Positions 24,346 to 31,523 of a stretch of DNA of 48,079 bases are shown here, one piece after another. Position 1 is the first letter of the stretch. Each line of letters begins with the position of its first letter. A model generated the notes under the pieces. It ran no database searches. It saw only the letters and a program-made list of their open reading frames with translations, and was not told the DNA's origin. The DNA lies in NCBI RefSeq assembly GCF_014596525.1, contig NZ_MSJP01000102.1:1-48079 (forward strand), in the 5' to 3' direction. The position numbers and the translations under genes are program-made. The stretch comes from Streptomyces sp. CBMA291 (lineage in GTDB: Bacteria > Actinomycetota > Actinomycetes > Streptomycetales > Streptomycetaceae).

Positions 24346-25497
24346 TCAGCCGCGAGGCCCGCCGCCGCCGACGGCGACGCGCCCGCCGGTCCGGGAGAAG
24401 GCGAAGGCGGCGGACACCAGCGTCGTGTGGTGATGCCATCCGGGAAACGACCGGCCCTCGAAGTCCTGGAGCCCGAAGCCCCCGTTCAGGGCGGAGACCA
24501 CACTCGCGGCCAGCCGTGGCCTGCGCATCAGCGGCAGCAATTCGGGCAACTGCCGGTCGACCAGATTCGTCAGCCACGCCCGCGCCGAACCGTCGGGCCT
24601 TCGCCGGGCGAGCAACCGGAGCCTGACCCGTTCCGCCGAGGGGCCGGGCAGCACCACCGGGAGCGAGAGGAGATGATGACGCTCCTCCCCGGCGGTGGCC
24701 GGGCGCTCCACGAGGAGCTGCCGGACGGTGAGCGCCGAGGAGCGGCCCGCCGGGGCCGTGGCGGGCGCGACGCGCGTGGTGCAGGGAACCTCCACCACGA
24801 ACGGCCGCTCACCACGCGTCAGATGGGCGAGGAAGGCGTCATGGTCCGGCAACCAGGACAGTTCGGCGGTGACAGGGGCATGTGCGTCAGGATGCCACAG
24901 GGGAGCCCGCCGCAGGAGTTCCGCGGCCTGTGACCACAAGGGCCCGCCGACCTCCTCCGGCACCCGGGCCTTGGACCGCCGCGCCCGTGCCCACCCGCGC
25001 GGGATGTACAGGTTCCAGTCGACCGGCAGCGGGCCGTACGCGCCCGTGGCCAGCGTGACGACGCCGAACTGGCAGTTCGACAGCCTGCCGAGGGCGGGGT
25101 CGAACCTGCGGTGGACCCCGGCGGAGTGGTCGCCGCGCTTGGGGATGAAGGCGGGGGCCAGCGTCCAGGACGTCACCGGGCCGGCCTGTTCCACCCAGCG
25201 CAGCAGCCCCTGACGCGCCGCCAGCCAGTCCCAGGGGCTGGCGTTCACGAACTGGTGCAGTGCCTGCGAGGCCGTGGGGGAGTCGCTGACGGATTCCGCC
25301 ATCCGCCGGGGCGACTTCTTGCCCGGCGTACGGAGGAGGGCCTCGATGTAGAGCCTTGCCCACTTGCGCTGGTCCGCCCGGGGCAGACAGGCGAAGACGG
25401 CCTCGCTGAAGGGCCGGAGACAGGGGTACGGGCCGTCCTCGGCGAGCGTAGGGGGGATGGGTATGGGCATGGGCATGGGTTCGTGCGGCAGTGTCAT
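24346..25497 (-). CDS. domesticated IS701-type transposase, catalytic acids lost
   Basis: A 383-residue protein matching DDE transposases of the IS701 group along its whole length: LPRADQRKWARLYIEALLRTPGKKSPRRMAE (39-68), PKRGDHSAGVHRRF (119-132), LYIPRGWA (163-170) and the C-terminal FEGRSFPGWHHHTTLV (346-361). The first catalytic block, normally Asp-Asp-Thr, reads LAPAF (113-117). The second Asp block reads TAELSW. The Glu near 347 is retained. Transposition is therefore unlikely. It has no flanking element structure of a normal IS but an elaborate promoter with palindromes. A DNA-binding regulatory role in the cluster is inferred. Confidence 0.85.
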   Translation of the reverse strand: MTLPHEPMPMPIPIPPTLAEDGPYPCLRPFSEAVFACLPRADQRKWARLYIEALLRTPGKKSPRRMAESVSDSPTASQALHQFVNASPWDWLAARQGLLRWVEQAGPVTSWTLAPAFIPKRGDHSAGVHRRFDPALGRLSNCQFGVVTLATGAYGPLPVDWNLYIPRGWARARRSKARVPEEVGGPLWSQAAELLRRAPLWHPDAHAPVTAELSWLPDHDAFLAHLTRGERPFVVEVPCTTRVAPATAPAGRSSALTVRQLLVERPATAGEERHHLLSLPVVLPGPSAERVRLRLLARRRPDGSARAWLTNLVDRQLPELLPLMRRPRLAASVVSALNGGFGLQDFEGRSFPGWHHHTTLVSAAFAFSRTGGRVAVGGGGPRG

Positions 25498-25620
25498 CGG
25501 GACTTGTCCCTTCCGGGTGCCGGACCGCTGCCCCCGTGGGGCGCCTGAAGGGCCCCGCCACCGGACGGGGGATGTACCGGAGGCGAGGCCCGACCAAGCA
25601 TAAAGAGCGCTATTTATGTA
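25483..25620. repeat. left arm of inverted promoter-leader duplication
   Basis: Read on the minus strand, this arm holds a palindrome, CTTGG, a variable stretch of about 60 bases, then GGGGGCAGCGGTCC, a purine-rich Shine-Dalgarno in a small hairpin (GGGAC/GTCCC) and the first codons ATGACACTGC of the IS701-like gene. The same order recurs in inverted orientation at 25838-25968. Confidence 0.85.
25599..25618. promoter_or_regulatory. AT-rich palindrome upstream of IS701-like gene
   Basis: CATAAAGAGC joined to GCTATTTATG: a 20-bp palindrome with one mismatched pair. It lies 101 bases before the IS701-like start. It is nearly identical to the site at 25840 and similar to the site at 20571. Confidence 0.75.
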
Positions 25621-25646
25621 GGGCTAGGTGCGGGAGGGTGCGGGAC

Positions 25647-25660
25647 GACTTGGGCAAGTC
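25647..25660. promoter_or_regulatory. palindrome GACTTG-GG-CAAGTC
   Basis: A 14-bp dyad 28 bases inside the left palindrome. Its partner GACTTG-CC-CAAGTC is at 25801-25814, 25 bases inside the right palindrome. The symmetric placement suggests a second operator type for each divergent promoter. Confidence 0.6.
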
Positions 25661-25800
25661 TGGGAGTGCGTATCGCCAGAAAGGCGGCGAATGCGGCTTC
25701 CGGGGTGCGTTCGGGACCTACGGGCGGGCCGCGACGGACGCGCGGCGTCTTTCCGGTGGGGTCGGTAGCCTGCGAATCCACCGCCGGGCATACTCCGGCG

Positions 25801-25814
25801 GACTTGCCCAAGTC
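25801..25814. promoter_or_regulatory. palindrome GACTTG-CC-CAAGTC
   Basis: The mirror copy of the dyad at 25647-25660, placed 25 bases before the palindrome at 25840. Confidence 0.6.
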
Positions 25815-25837
25815 GCGGCACGCCCCCCTTCGCGCTA

Positions 25838-25968
25838 CACATAAATAGCGCTATTTATGCTTGGCTCGTCCTCACTGCCGGTGAATACCCCGTGACCGGT
25901 GGTGAGATCACGCCTCGGGGACAGCGGTCCATCACCCGGGAGGGATAGTCCCGATGACACTGCTGCAC
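25838..25968. repeat. right arm of inverted promoter-leader duplication
   Basis: On the plus strand: palindrome, CTTGG, variable stretch, GGGGACAGCGGTCC, a Shine-Dalgarno (GGGAGGGA) inside the hairpin CGGGA-N7-TCCCG (25937-25953), and ATGACACTGCTGCAC. It matches the left arm at both ends, and the middle has diverged. Confidence 0.85.
25840..25859. promoter_or_regulatory. perfect 20-bp AT-rich palindrome
   Basis: CATAAATAGC joined to GCTATTTATG is fully symmetric, in an otherwise GC-rich region. It lies 94 bases before the ATG at 25954. Confidence 0.8.
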
Positions 25969-26088
25969 CACACCACGCCCCCCGCGCCCACCGAAGATGA
26001 CCGGCCCCGCGCCGGGACCGCCTTCGGCTGTCGACCCGGGGCGGACCGGCGCATCGGAGCACGGCGCACCGTCAAAGTGCTGCCGTAG
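25954..26088 (+). CDS. possible 44-residue leader or truncated paralogue
   Basis: A short frame starting at the ATG of the duplicated leader, beginning MTLLHHTTPPAPTEDDRPRA and stopping at TAG 26086. The first five codons match those of the IS701-like gene (MTLPH). The rest shows no transposase similarity. The strong leader and Shine-Dalgarno suggest translation. It could be a small regulatory protein, or the stump of a second transposase-like gene whose body was lost. The 460-bp region after it has no recognised gene. Confidence 0.35.
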   Translation: MTLLHHTTPPAPTEDDRPRAGTAFGCRPGADRRIGARRTVKVLP

Positions 26089-26552
26089 GGATCCGGCGCC
26101 AGGCTCCGATCGGCGCTTCGCCCCTGCCCGGCTCCGTCGCACACGGGGCGAAGTCTGCCCGTACGCGGCGGCGTGGCCGGCGCGGCACGACCGGGCCCCC
26201 GGGCTCCGGCCGTGCCGGTGCGCCGTCCGCCGCCGTCCACTGCCCCTCGTCGGACTCTCCGGCCTCGTCGGCCCCCGCCGGTCCAGGCTCCCCGGCGGCG
26301 GCCTTCCCGCTCAGCGCACCGCGCCCCCGGGCCGCCACCCGGAGCGCGCACTCACCGGAGCGGACCGCGCGCCTTCCCCCTCCTCCGCCCTCGCGAGGGA
26401 GGGGCGATACCGCGTTCCCCCAGGTGAGACGCACCAACCTCGTGTTTCCCCGTACCGCACTCCCGCCGGAGGCCGCGCCGACCGGAGCCGTCGGCGCGCC
26501 CCCGGCACCTGCAACCCCCCACGCGGAAGACCGGACAGAAAGCAGGCCCTCG
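26089..26552. other. GC-rich gap upstream of StrR-like gene
   Basis: A 464-bp stretch with several open but compositionally meaningless frames. A GTG at 26424 is in frame with the StrR-like gene and would add 43 Pro/Ala-rich residues without a Shine-Dalgarno. No palindrome like those at 25599 or 25840 is seen here. Confidence 0.4.
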
Positions 26553-27599
26553 GTGCCTATAGACCTTGCGGACGCCCCTCCGCCCAACCGCCTGACGGAC
26601 CGTTTGAAAGTGACGGTCCGGGAGATTGAGGAACCACCGGAGGGCGATTCCTCCGGCATCCATCTGGTGCCGCTGGCCTCCCTTGCGGACGCCGACTCGC
26701 CCCGACTGGGCGGAGTGAGCCGGGAGCACGTCGAGATTCTCGCGCAGGGCGCCATCGAGCCGATCCTGGTGCACCGGGACACCCGGCGCGTCGTCGACGG
26801 AATGCACCGCCTCCAAGCCGCCAGGCTCCAGGGGGAGGAGGTGATCCCGGTCCGCTATCTGGACGGACCGGCCGCCGAGATCTTCATCCACTCCGTCGCG
26901 GCCAACGTCAACCACGGTCTGCCGCTGACGCTCAAGGACCGGAAAGCGGCGGCCGGACGCATCCTGGCCTCACACCCGGACCTGTCGGACCGGGCGATCG
27001 CACGCATCACCCGACTCTCCCCCAAGACCGTCAGCGCCGTCCGCCGCGCTTCGAGTGGGGAAGTTCCCCAGTCGAAGGTCCGGGTCGGGGCGGACGGCCG
27101 CGCCCGCCCGCTCGACGCGGCCCAACGCCGTGAGGCCGTACGCGCGTTCCTCGCCGAGCACCCCGGCGCCACGCTCCAGGAGGCAGCCGACAGCGCAGGC
27201 GTCTCGGTCAGCACCGCGTGCGAGGTCCGCCGACGCATGCGGCGCGACGAACAGGGCTCCCCGCCGCCCCGCCCGGGGGCCGCGCGCGGACGCCGGGACC
27301 ACGTCCCGGAGAGCGGCCCCGGGGCGCCGGCGGGGGAGGGGCGCGCACGGCGTGGCAGGGCCCGTCGCGTCGAGAACCTGGCGAAGGACCCCTCCCTCCG
27401 CCTCACCGAGTCCGGGCGCGCACTGCTGCGCTGGCTGAACGAGCGCGCTCCCGATCTGGAGAAGGGGCGGCAGCTGATGGCCGCGGTCCCGCCGCACTGT
27501 GCGGTCGCCGTCGCGGAACTGGCCGACTCCTACGCCCGGGAGTGGCAGCGATTCGCCAGCGCGCTGGACCGCGCCGTCGTCGACACGGCCGAGGCATAG
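26553..27599 (+). CDS. StrR-like (ParB/Srx-type) pathway activator
   Basis: A 348-residue protein from GTG 26553 (AGCAGG six bases upstream). The N-terminal ParB-like domain reads VPLASLADADSPRLGGVSREHVEILAQ and PILVHRDTRRVVDGMHRLQAARLQGEEVIPVRYLDG. The helix-turn-helix follows in HGLPLTLKDRKAAAGRILASHPDLSDRAIARITRLSPKTV. This is the layout of StrR, NovG and Dbv4-type activators of antibiotic clusters rather than of partition proteins, which come with ParA. An Arg-rich linker precedes a C-terminal helical segment. It probably activates the operon starting at 27888. Confidence 0.88.
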   Translation: MPIDLADAPPPNRLTDRLKVTVREIEEPPEGDSSGIHLVPLASLADADSPRLGGVSREHVEILAQGAIEPILVHRDTRRVVDGMHRLQAARLQGEEVIPVRYLDGPAAEIFIHSVAANVNHGLPLTLKDRKAAAGRILASHPDLSDRAIARITRLSPKTVSAVRRASSGEVPQSKVRVGADGRARPLDAAQRREAVRAFLAEHPGATLQEAADSAGVSVSTACEVRRRMRRDEQGSPPPRPGAARGRRDHVPESGPGAPAGEGRARRGRARRVENLAKDPSLRLTESGRALLRWLNERAPDLEKGRQLMAAVPPHCAVAVAELADSYAREWQRFASALDRAVVDTAEA

Positions 27600-27635
27600 G
27601 CGCGCCAGACCCGACAACCGCCTTTCGGATTCCTC

Positions 27636-27704
27636 CGGAACAGGAAGGCGTACGGAGTTCCGAGGCCTTTTCTTGACGGTTCGGCCGCCCCGCTGAACTA
27701 TGAA
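27636..27704 (+). promoter_or_regulatory. putative activated promoter of the FNR operon
   Basis: A dyad CGGAAC-N15-GTTCCG (27636-27662) is followed by TTGACG (27673-27678) and an AT-rich -10 zone (AACTATGAA, 27696-27704). AAATAGCGCT (27703-27712) repeats half of the palindromes at 25599 and 25840. The GAGTTCCG box stands 10 bases before TTGACG, as it does, at 11 bases, in the promoter at 38368. Confidence 0.45.
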
Positions 27705-27887
27705 ATAGCGCTCGCCGGGAAAGTCGCTCCGACGGGAAAGAGAGAAACCGTCGGAGCGCTCTCGCGGAAAGCGTGGAAAACCGAACGGAAGAAAGAAAGG
27801 CTCTCCGATCGTCACGAGGATGACCCGGCCGCGAGGACAAGGCGGCCGAGCCGTTCGACCTAACGCCAGAAAGGCCTGGAGTTCAGG

Positions 27888-28928
27888 ATGAAGCAAGCGG
27901 GAGTTCGAGTGGATACGACCATGGCCGGCGCGGAGACGAGCGCGGACGTGGCTGTGGTCGGAGCAGGCCCGGCCGGCCTGTACGCCGCCTACTGCGCGGG
28001 CTTCCGAGGGCTTTCCAGCGTGATCGTCGACGCCCTTCCGGAACCGGGCGGCCAGATCGCGGCCCTGTACCCGGAGAAGAAGATCTACGACATCGCCGGG
28101 CACACGGCCGTACGCGGCAGGGAACTGGTCGACAATCTGGTCGCCCAGGTGGCACCGTTCCTCCCGCGCTACCTGCTCGGCCGCACGGTCACCTCCCTGA
28201 CCTCGGACAAGAGCGCGGCTCCCGGCAAGGACTGGGTGATCCGCCTGGAGGACGGCACACGGATCCGTACCGGAGCCGTCGTGGTCGCGGCAGGACTGGG
28301 CCGTTCCGTCCCGCGCACCCTGCCCTGCCTGGGGCCGTACCAAGGGCGGGGCGTGGCGCATCACGTACCCCGGCTCGACGAGCACCGGGACCGTGACGTG
28401 GTGATCGTGGGCGGCGGAGACAGCGCGGTCGACTGGGCTCTCGCCCTCACCCCGATCGCGCGGTCCGTCACCGTCGTCCACCGCCGCTCGGCCTTCCGCG
28501 CCCACGAACACGGCGTCAAGCAGATGTACGCGTCCGGAATCCGTGTGATGACCGATGCGCGGGTGACGGCCTGCCATGGCGCCGAAAACCTGGAGGAAGT
28601 CCGCGTGAGGACCGGGGAAGAAGAATGGAACCTACCCGCGCAATCCCTTGTCGCGGCCCTTGGATTCATCACCAACCTCGGCCCGATCGCCGATTGGGGA
28701 CTCCGTATGGAAAACCGCAGGATCCTCGTCGACACGGCGATGCGGACCAACCTCCCGGGCATTTACGCGGTCGGTGACATCTGCTCCTACGAAGGCCGTG
28801 TCCCGCTCATCTCGGTGGGCTTCGGGGAGGCGGCGACCGCAGCGAACCACGTGGCAGTCGCCCTGCGCCCCGGCTCCCGCCTCGCACCGGAGCACTCCAC
28901 CGGCATCGACCCCACACCGCTGTCATGA
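27888..28928 (+). CDS. thioredoxin-reductase-like ferredoxin-NADP reductase
   Basis: A 346-residue flavoprotein of the YumC-type FNR group. The FAD motif VVGAGPAGLYAAY is at about 23-35, PEPGGQIAALYPEKKIYDIAG follows, and the NADP motif IVGGGDSAVDWAL is near 179. There is no CxxC redox pair, which separates it from thioredoxin reductase. GDICSYEGRVPLISVGFGEAATAANH is the family's C-terminal signature. It overlaps the ferredoxin gene (ATGA), so the pair should work as an NADPH-to-ferredoxin chain feeding the diiron oxidase gene that follows. Confidence 0.92.
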   Translation: MKQAGVRVDTTMAGAETSADVAVVGAGPAGLYAAYCAGFRGLSSVIVDALPEPGGQIAALYPEKKIYDIAGHTAVRGRELVDNLVAQVAPFLPRYLLGRTVTSLTSDKSAAPGKDWVIRLEDGTRIRTGAVVVAAGLGRSVPRTLPCLGPYQGRGVAHHVPRLDEHRDRDVVIVGGGDSAVDWALALTPIARSVTVVHRRSAFRAHEHGVKQMYASGIRVMTDARVTACHGAENLEEVRVRTGEEEWNLPAQSLVAALGFITNLGPIADWGLRMENRRILVDTAMRTNLPGIYAVGDICSYEGRVPLISVGFGEAATAANHVAVALRPGSRLAPEHSTGIDPTPLS

Positions 28929-29224
28929 CCATGAAGAAGCTGACCATTCTTCCGACGGGAACCGAGATCCTCCTGCCCGCCGGATCCCCCCTCACCGAAG
29001 TCGAGTACGAGATCTCCGAGCAGCTCATCCCCTTCGGATGCCGCTCGGGATCCTGCGGCGCGTGCGTCATCGAGGTACTGGAGGGCTTCGGCTCCCTCGG
29101 CGAACCCGACGACGACGAAATCGACTTCCTCGAAGACCTCGGCCGCACCGGCGGATCCCACCGCCTCGCCTGCCAGTGCCGGCTGCGGGGCGACGCGACC
29201 GTTCGCGTCGCCGACGCCCTCTAG
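28925..29224 (+). CDS. 2Fe-2S plant-type ferredoxin
   Basis: A 99-residue ferredoxin with FGCRSGSCGACVIEV (Cys39, Cys44, Cys47) and LACQC (Cys83), the C-x4-C-x2-C...C pattern of plant-type [2Fe-2S] proteins. An acidic segment (GEPDDDEIDFLEDLG) offers a docking surface. The start overlaps the reductase stop; ATG 28931 is a possible second start. It carries electrons from the reductase, most likely to the diiron oxidase. Confidence 0.92.
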   Translation: MTMKKLTILPTGTEILLPAGSPLTEVEYEISEQLIPFGCRSGSCGACVIEVLEGFGSLGEPDDDEIDFLEDLGRTGGSHRLACQCRLRGDATVRVADAL

Positions 29225-29284
29225 ACCGCCCGACCCGAAAACCGATCCGACCCACGTCAAGCACGTCCCGAAGAAGGGTGAACC

Positions 29285-30037
29285 ATGTCGAACCGCGTCA
29301 CGAACGTCGGCTACGGGGACCGCACCCGGTTCCTCAGCGCCACCGCCTCGGCCAAGCTGCGCGCCGAGATCGACGAGCAGCTCGACCAGCAGGTCCTGGA
29401 GTGGTACGCCAACGTCCCCGAGGCCGCGCACCTCGAAGGCAGGAACGTCGACTCCGAGTACTACAAGCGCAACCTGATCGAGACCGCCTGGCGCATCCGC
29501 CTGCTGCGCGTCTCCGAGGCCAAGGCCCTGGTGGAGATCGCCAAGCGCAGCCCGGAGGCGGCCCAGGTCTGGGCCAACTACGAGCAGGAGGAAATGCTCC
29601 ACGACGAACTGTTCATCACCGACCTGGAGAAGGTCGGCGTCACCCGCGAGCAGTTCCTGGCCACCGAGCCCTACCTCTCCACCAAGCTGCTCACCGGCTA
29701 CTTCTCCTACCTCCTCGACCACGAGGGCCCCCTCGGCGTCGTCGCGTACTCCTACCTCGTCGAGTACGTGAACGTGAAGCTGGAGCCCAGGAAGCTGGAG
29801 GCCCTGAAGCAGTCCGTCGGCGAGGGCAACATCGGCGGCCAGATCAACCACTCGCACACCGACATCAACGACGACCACCCCGGCGAGGTCTGGGCGGCCG
29901 TCCGCCACCTCCTCCGCGACGAGGACGACATCGCCGCGTTCAAGCGCTACCTCGCCGAGCACCAGACCATCCTGGCGCAGTACTTCGAGGAGCTCTACCT
30001 GGACACCGTCGCCAAGGCCGAGCAGCAGCCGGCCTGA
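29285..30037 (+). CDS. haem-oxygenase-like diiron oxidase (HDO)
   Basis: A 250-residue all-helical protein of the iron-containing redox enzyme/HDO superfamily. Candidate ligands are in YEQEEMLHDELF (Glu100 or Glu103, His106), Glu160 in LVEYVN, and His191 and His198 in HTDINDDHP. The spacings 106-160 and 191-198 fit the family pattern, but Asn195 takes a place where Asp is common. HDOs (SznF, UndA, BesC, PolF) use O2 to N-oxygenate, cleave or desaturate amino or fatty acids. Having its own reductase and ferredoxin directly upstream is notable. AAGAAGGGTG precedes the ATG. The substrate is unknown, with an amino acid most likely. Confidence 0.8.
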   Translation: MSNRVTNVGYGDRTRFLSATASAKLRAEIDEQLDQQVLEWYANVPEAAHLEGRNVDSEYYKRNLIETAWRIRLLRVSEAKALVEIAKRSPEAAQVWANYEQEEMLHDELFITDLEKVGVTREQFLATEPYLSTKLLTGYFSYLLDHEGPLGVVAYSYLVEYVNVKLEPRKLEALKQSVGEGNIGGQINHSHTDINDDHPGEVWAAVRHLLRDEDDIAAFKRYLAEHQTILAQYFEELYLDTVAKAEQQPA

Positions 30038-30051
30038 CCCCCGTCCCCAGC

Positions 30052-30082
30052 GGGGGCGCGGCGCCCGCCGCGCCGCGCCCCC
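30052..30082. terminator. strong intercistronic hairpin
   Basis: GGGGGCGCGGCGC pairs perfectly with its complement across a 5-base loop, just after the HDO stop and 22 bases before the TTG start of the first ATP-grasp gene. It may be a partial terminator or an mRNA stabiliser that sets the ratio of redox enzymes to ligases. Confidence 0.7.
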
Positions 30083-30104
30083 GCCCGCCGGCAAGGAGGC
30101 CGGA

Positions 30105-31523
30105 TTGAGCACCGAGAACGCCAGGGGAGTACTGCTGCTCAGCCACGTCGGATTCTCGTTCATGGAGGACCTCGTCGGCGCGGTCAAGGCACGGGGGCTG
30201 AAGTGCCATGTGCTCAGCTCGCTGCCGGAACCGCAGCACCAGAAGACCCGGCCGGCCGAGCTGGCCGGTCTCGCGGACGACATCCGGGTGACGGCCGGAC
30301 ACGTCCTGACCGCACACGACGTCGAGAACCACCTCGACCGGCTCCGCGCCGAAGGCGCACGGATCGAAGGCTGCCTCACCGTCTGGGAGGGCTACCGGCA
30401 CTTGATGGCCCTGGCCAACGCCCGTCTGGGAGTACCGGACCTGGACGAGAAGCAGGTCCTCGAACTGCGCGACAAGGCGACACTGCGCAACCGCCTCGCC
30501 GACGCCGGGCTCACCCGGGGGCGCGCCTCCCTGCTCACCCCCGAGACGCTCGCCGCACACCAGCGCGACGGCGGCCGCTACTTCGTGAAACCGGTCAGCG
30601 GCATCGCCTCCTTCGGAACGTTCCCCCTCACCGCCGCCACCACCTGGGCCGACCTGGAACGCATCGCCGCCGAAGCCCGCTCCGACACGGTCTACGCCGG
30701 CGTCTTCACCCCGGACCCGGACCCCGCGGACCCCACGAGCCCTGTGAACCCCACAGGCCCTGTGAACTCCAAGGGCCCTGTGAACCCCACGGCCCCCGCG
30801 ATGCGGTTCCTCATCGAGGACTACGTACCCGGACGCGAGTTCAGCTTCGAGGTCATCGCCGTCGACCATGAACCCCACGTGATCGCCGTACACGAGAAGT
30901 GTGAGGTCACGGAGACCGCGAACACCGTCCTGGAGGACGCCTGCGTCAGCCCGCCCGTCAGCGTCTCGCCGCAGGAGACCGCCGCCGGGATCCGCTGGGT
31001 GAAGAGCGTCCTGGACACCCTCGGTCTCGGCTGGGGCTGCTTCCACGTCGAAGCACGCCACTCCCCGTCCGGCTGGGACCTCATCGAGGTCAACCCGCGC
31101 GTCGGCGGCAGCCTGATCTCGCCCAGCGTCGCCGCCCTCACCGGCGGCCCCGACCTGCTCGACCTCTGGCTCGACTCCCTGCTCACCGCCCACCGGCCGG
31201 CCGCCTTCCGGGAGGAACTGCACGCCCTCTCGTACACGCCCGACGGCACCCCGCAGGGACGCGGCGCCACGTTCTTCCGTGTCTTCTTCGCCGACCCCGG
31301 GACCATCCGGGAGGTCCGGCTCGCCGACGACCTCCCCCTGCGGCCGGTCCTCTCGCACATCCTCCTCAAGCCCGGCGACACCATCCGCTCGTCCGCGCGA
31401 GAGGTGTTCCTCGGCCAGGTGCTCTGGAGCATGGACCGCACCGAACGCGACACGATCCTCCCCGCGCTGCGGCCCGCCTCCGAACACGCCATCGAGATCG
31501 TGTACGAAAAGGAGCGCGGATGA
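30105..31523 (+). CDS. ATP-grasp ligase 1 (L-amino acid ligase-like)
   Basis: A 472-residue ATP-grasp protein starting at TTG, five bases after a full AAGGAGG. Visible parts are the ATP-binding lysine strand in RYFVKPVSGIASFGTF (about 160-175), the hinge FLIEDYVPGREFSFEV and the metal-binding C-terminal strand FHVEARHSPSGWDLIEVNPRVGG. This is the BacD-like amino acid ligase design, joining two amino acids through an acyl phosphate. The loop around residues 213-230 contains three 6-residue repeats (PVNPTG-like) from an 18-bp tandem repeat. Its stop overlaps the next ATG. Confidence 0.88.
   Translation: MSTENARGVLLLSHVGFSFMEDLVGAVKARGLKCHVLSSLPEPQHQKTRPAELAGLADDIRVTAGHVLTAHDVENHLDRLRAEGARIEGCLTVWEGYRHLMALANARLGVPDLDEKQVLELRDKATLRNRLADAGLTRGRASLLTPETLAAHQRDGGRYFVKPVSGIASFGTFPLTAATTWADLERIAAEARSDTVYAGVFTPDPDPADPTSPVNPTGPVNSKGPVNPTAPAMRFLIEDYVPGREFSFEVIAVDHEPHVIAVHEKCEVTETANTVLEDACVSPPVSVSPQETAAGIRWVKSVLDTLGLGWGCFHVEARHSPSGWDLIEVNPRVGGSLISPSVAALTGGPDLLDLWLDSLLTAHRPAAFREELHALSYTPDGTPQGRGATFFRVFFADPGTIREVRLADDLPLRPVLSHILLKPGDTIRSSAREVFLGQVLWSMDRTERDTILPALRPASEHAIEIVYEKERG
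30740..30793 (+). repeat. 18-bp repeat, three copies, inside ATP-grasp gene
   Basis: Three consecutive 18-bp units starting CCCTGTGAA (30740, 30758, 30776) encode a Pro-Val-Asn-containing linker in a surface loop just before the strand FLIEDYVPG. The frame is kept, so copy-number change would only lengthen the loop. Confidence 0.9.

Noticed and set aside
25483..25968. A MITE as the main explanation for the inverted arms
   Set aside because: The arms end inside the coding start of an intact gene, and their conserved parts are operator and ribosome-site features. No target-site duplication is evident. Kept only as an alternative.
26553..27599. Plasmid partition ParB
   Set aside because: No ParA gene or parS-like cluster is adjacent, and the domain wording matches StrR/NovG-type activators beside biosynthetic genes.
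27636..27662. A classical StrR binding site
   Set aside because: The dyad CGGAAC-N15-GTTCCG does not match GTTCGACTG-N11-CAGTCGAAC, so it is reported only as a candidate with new specificity.
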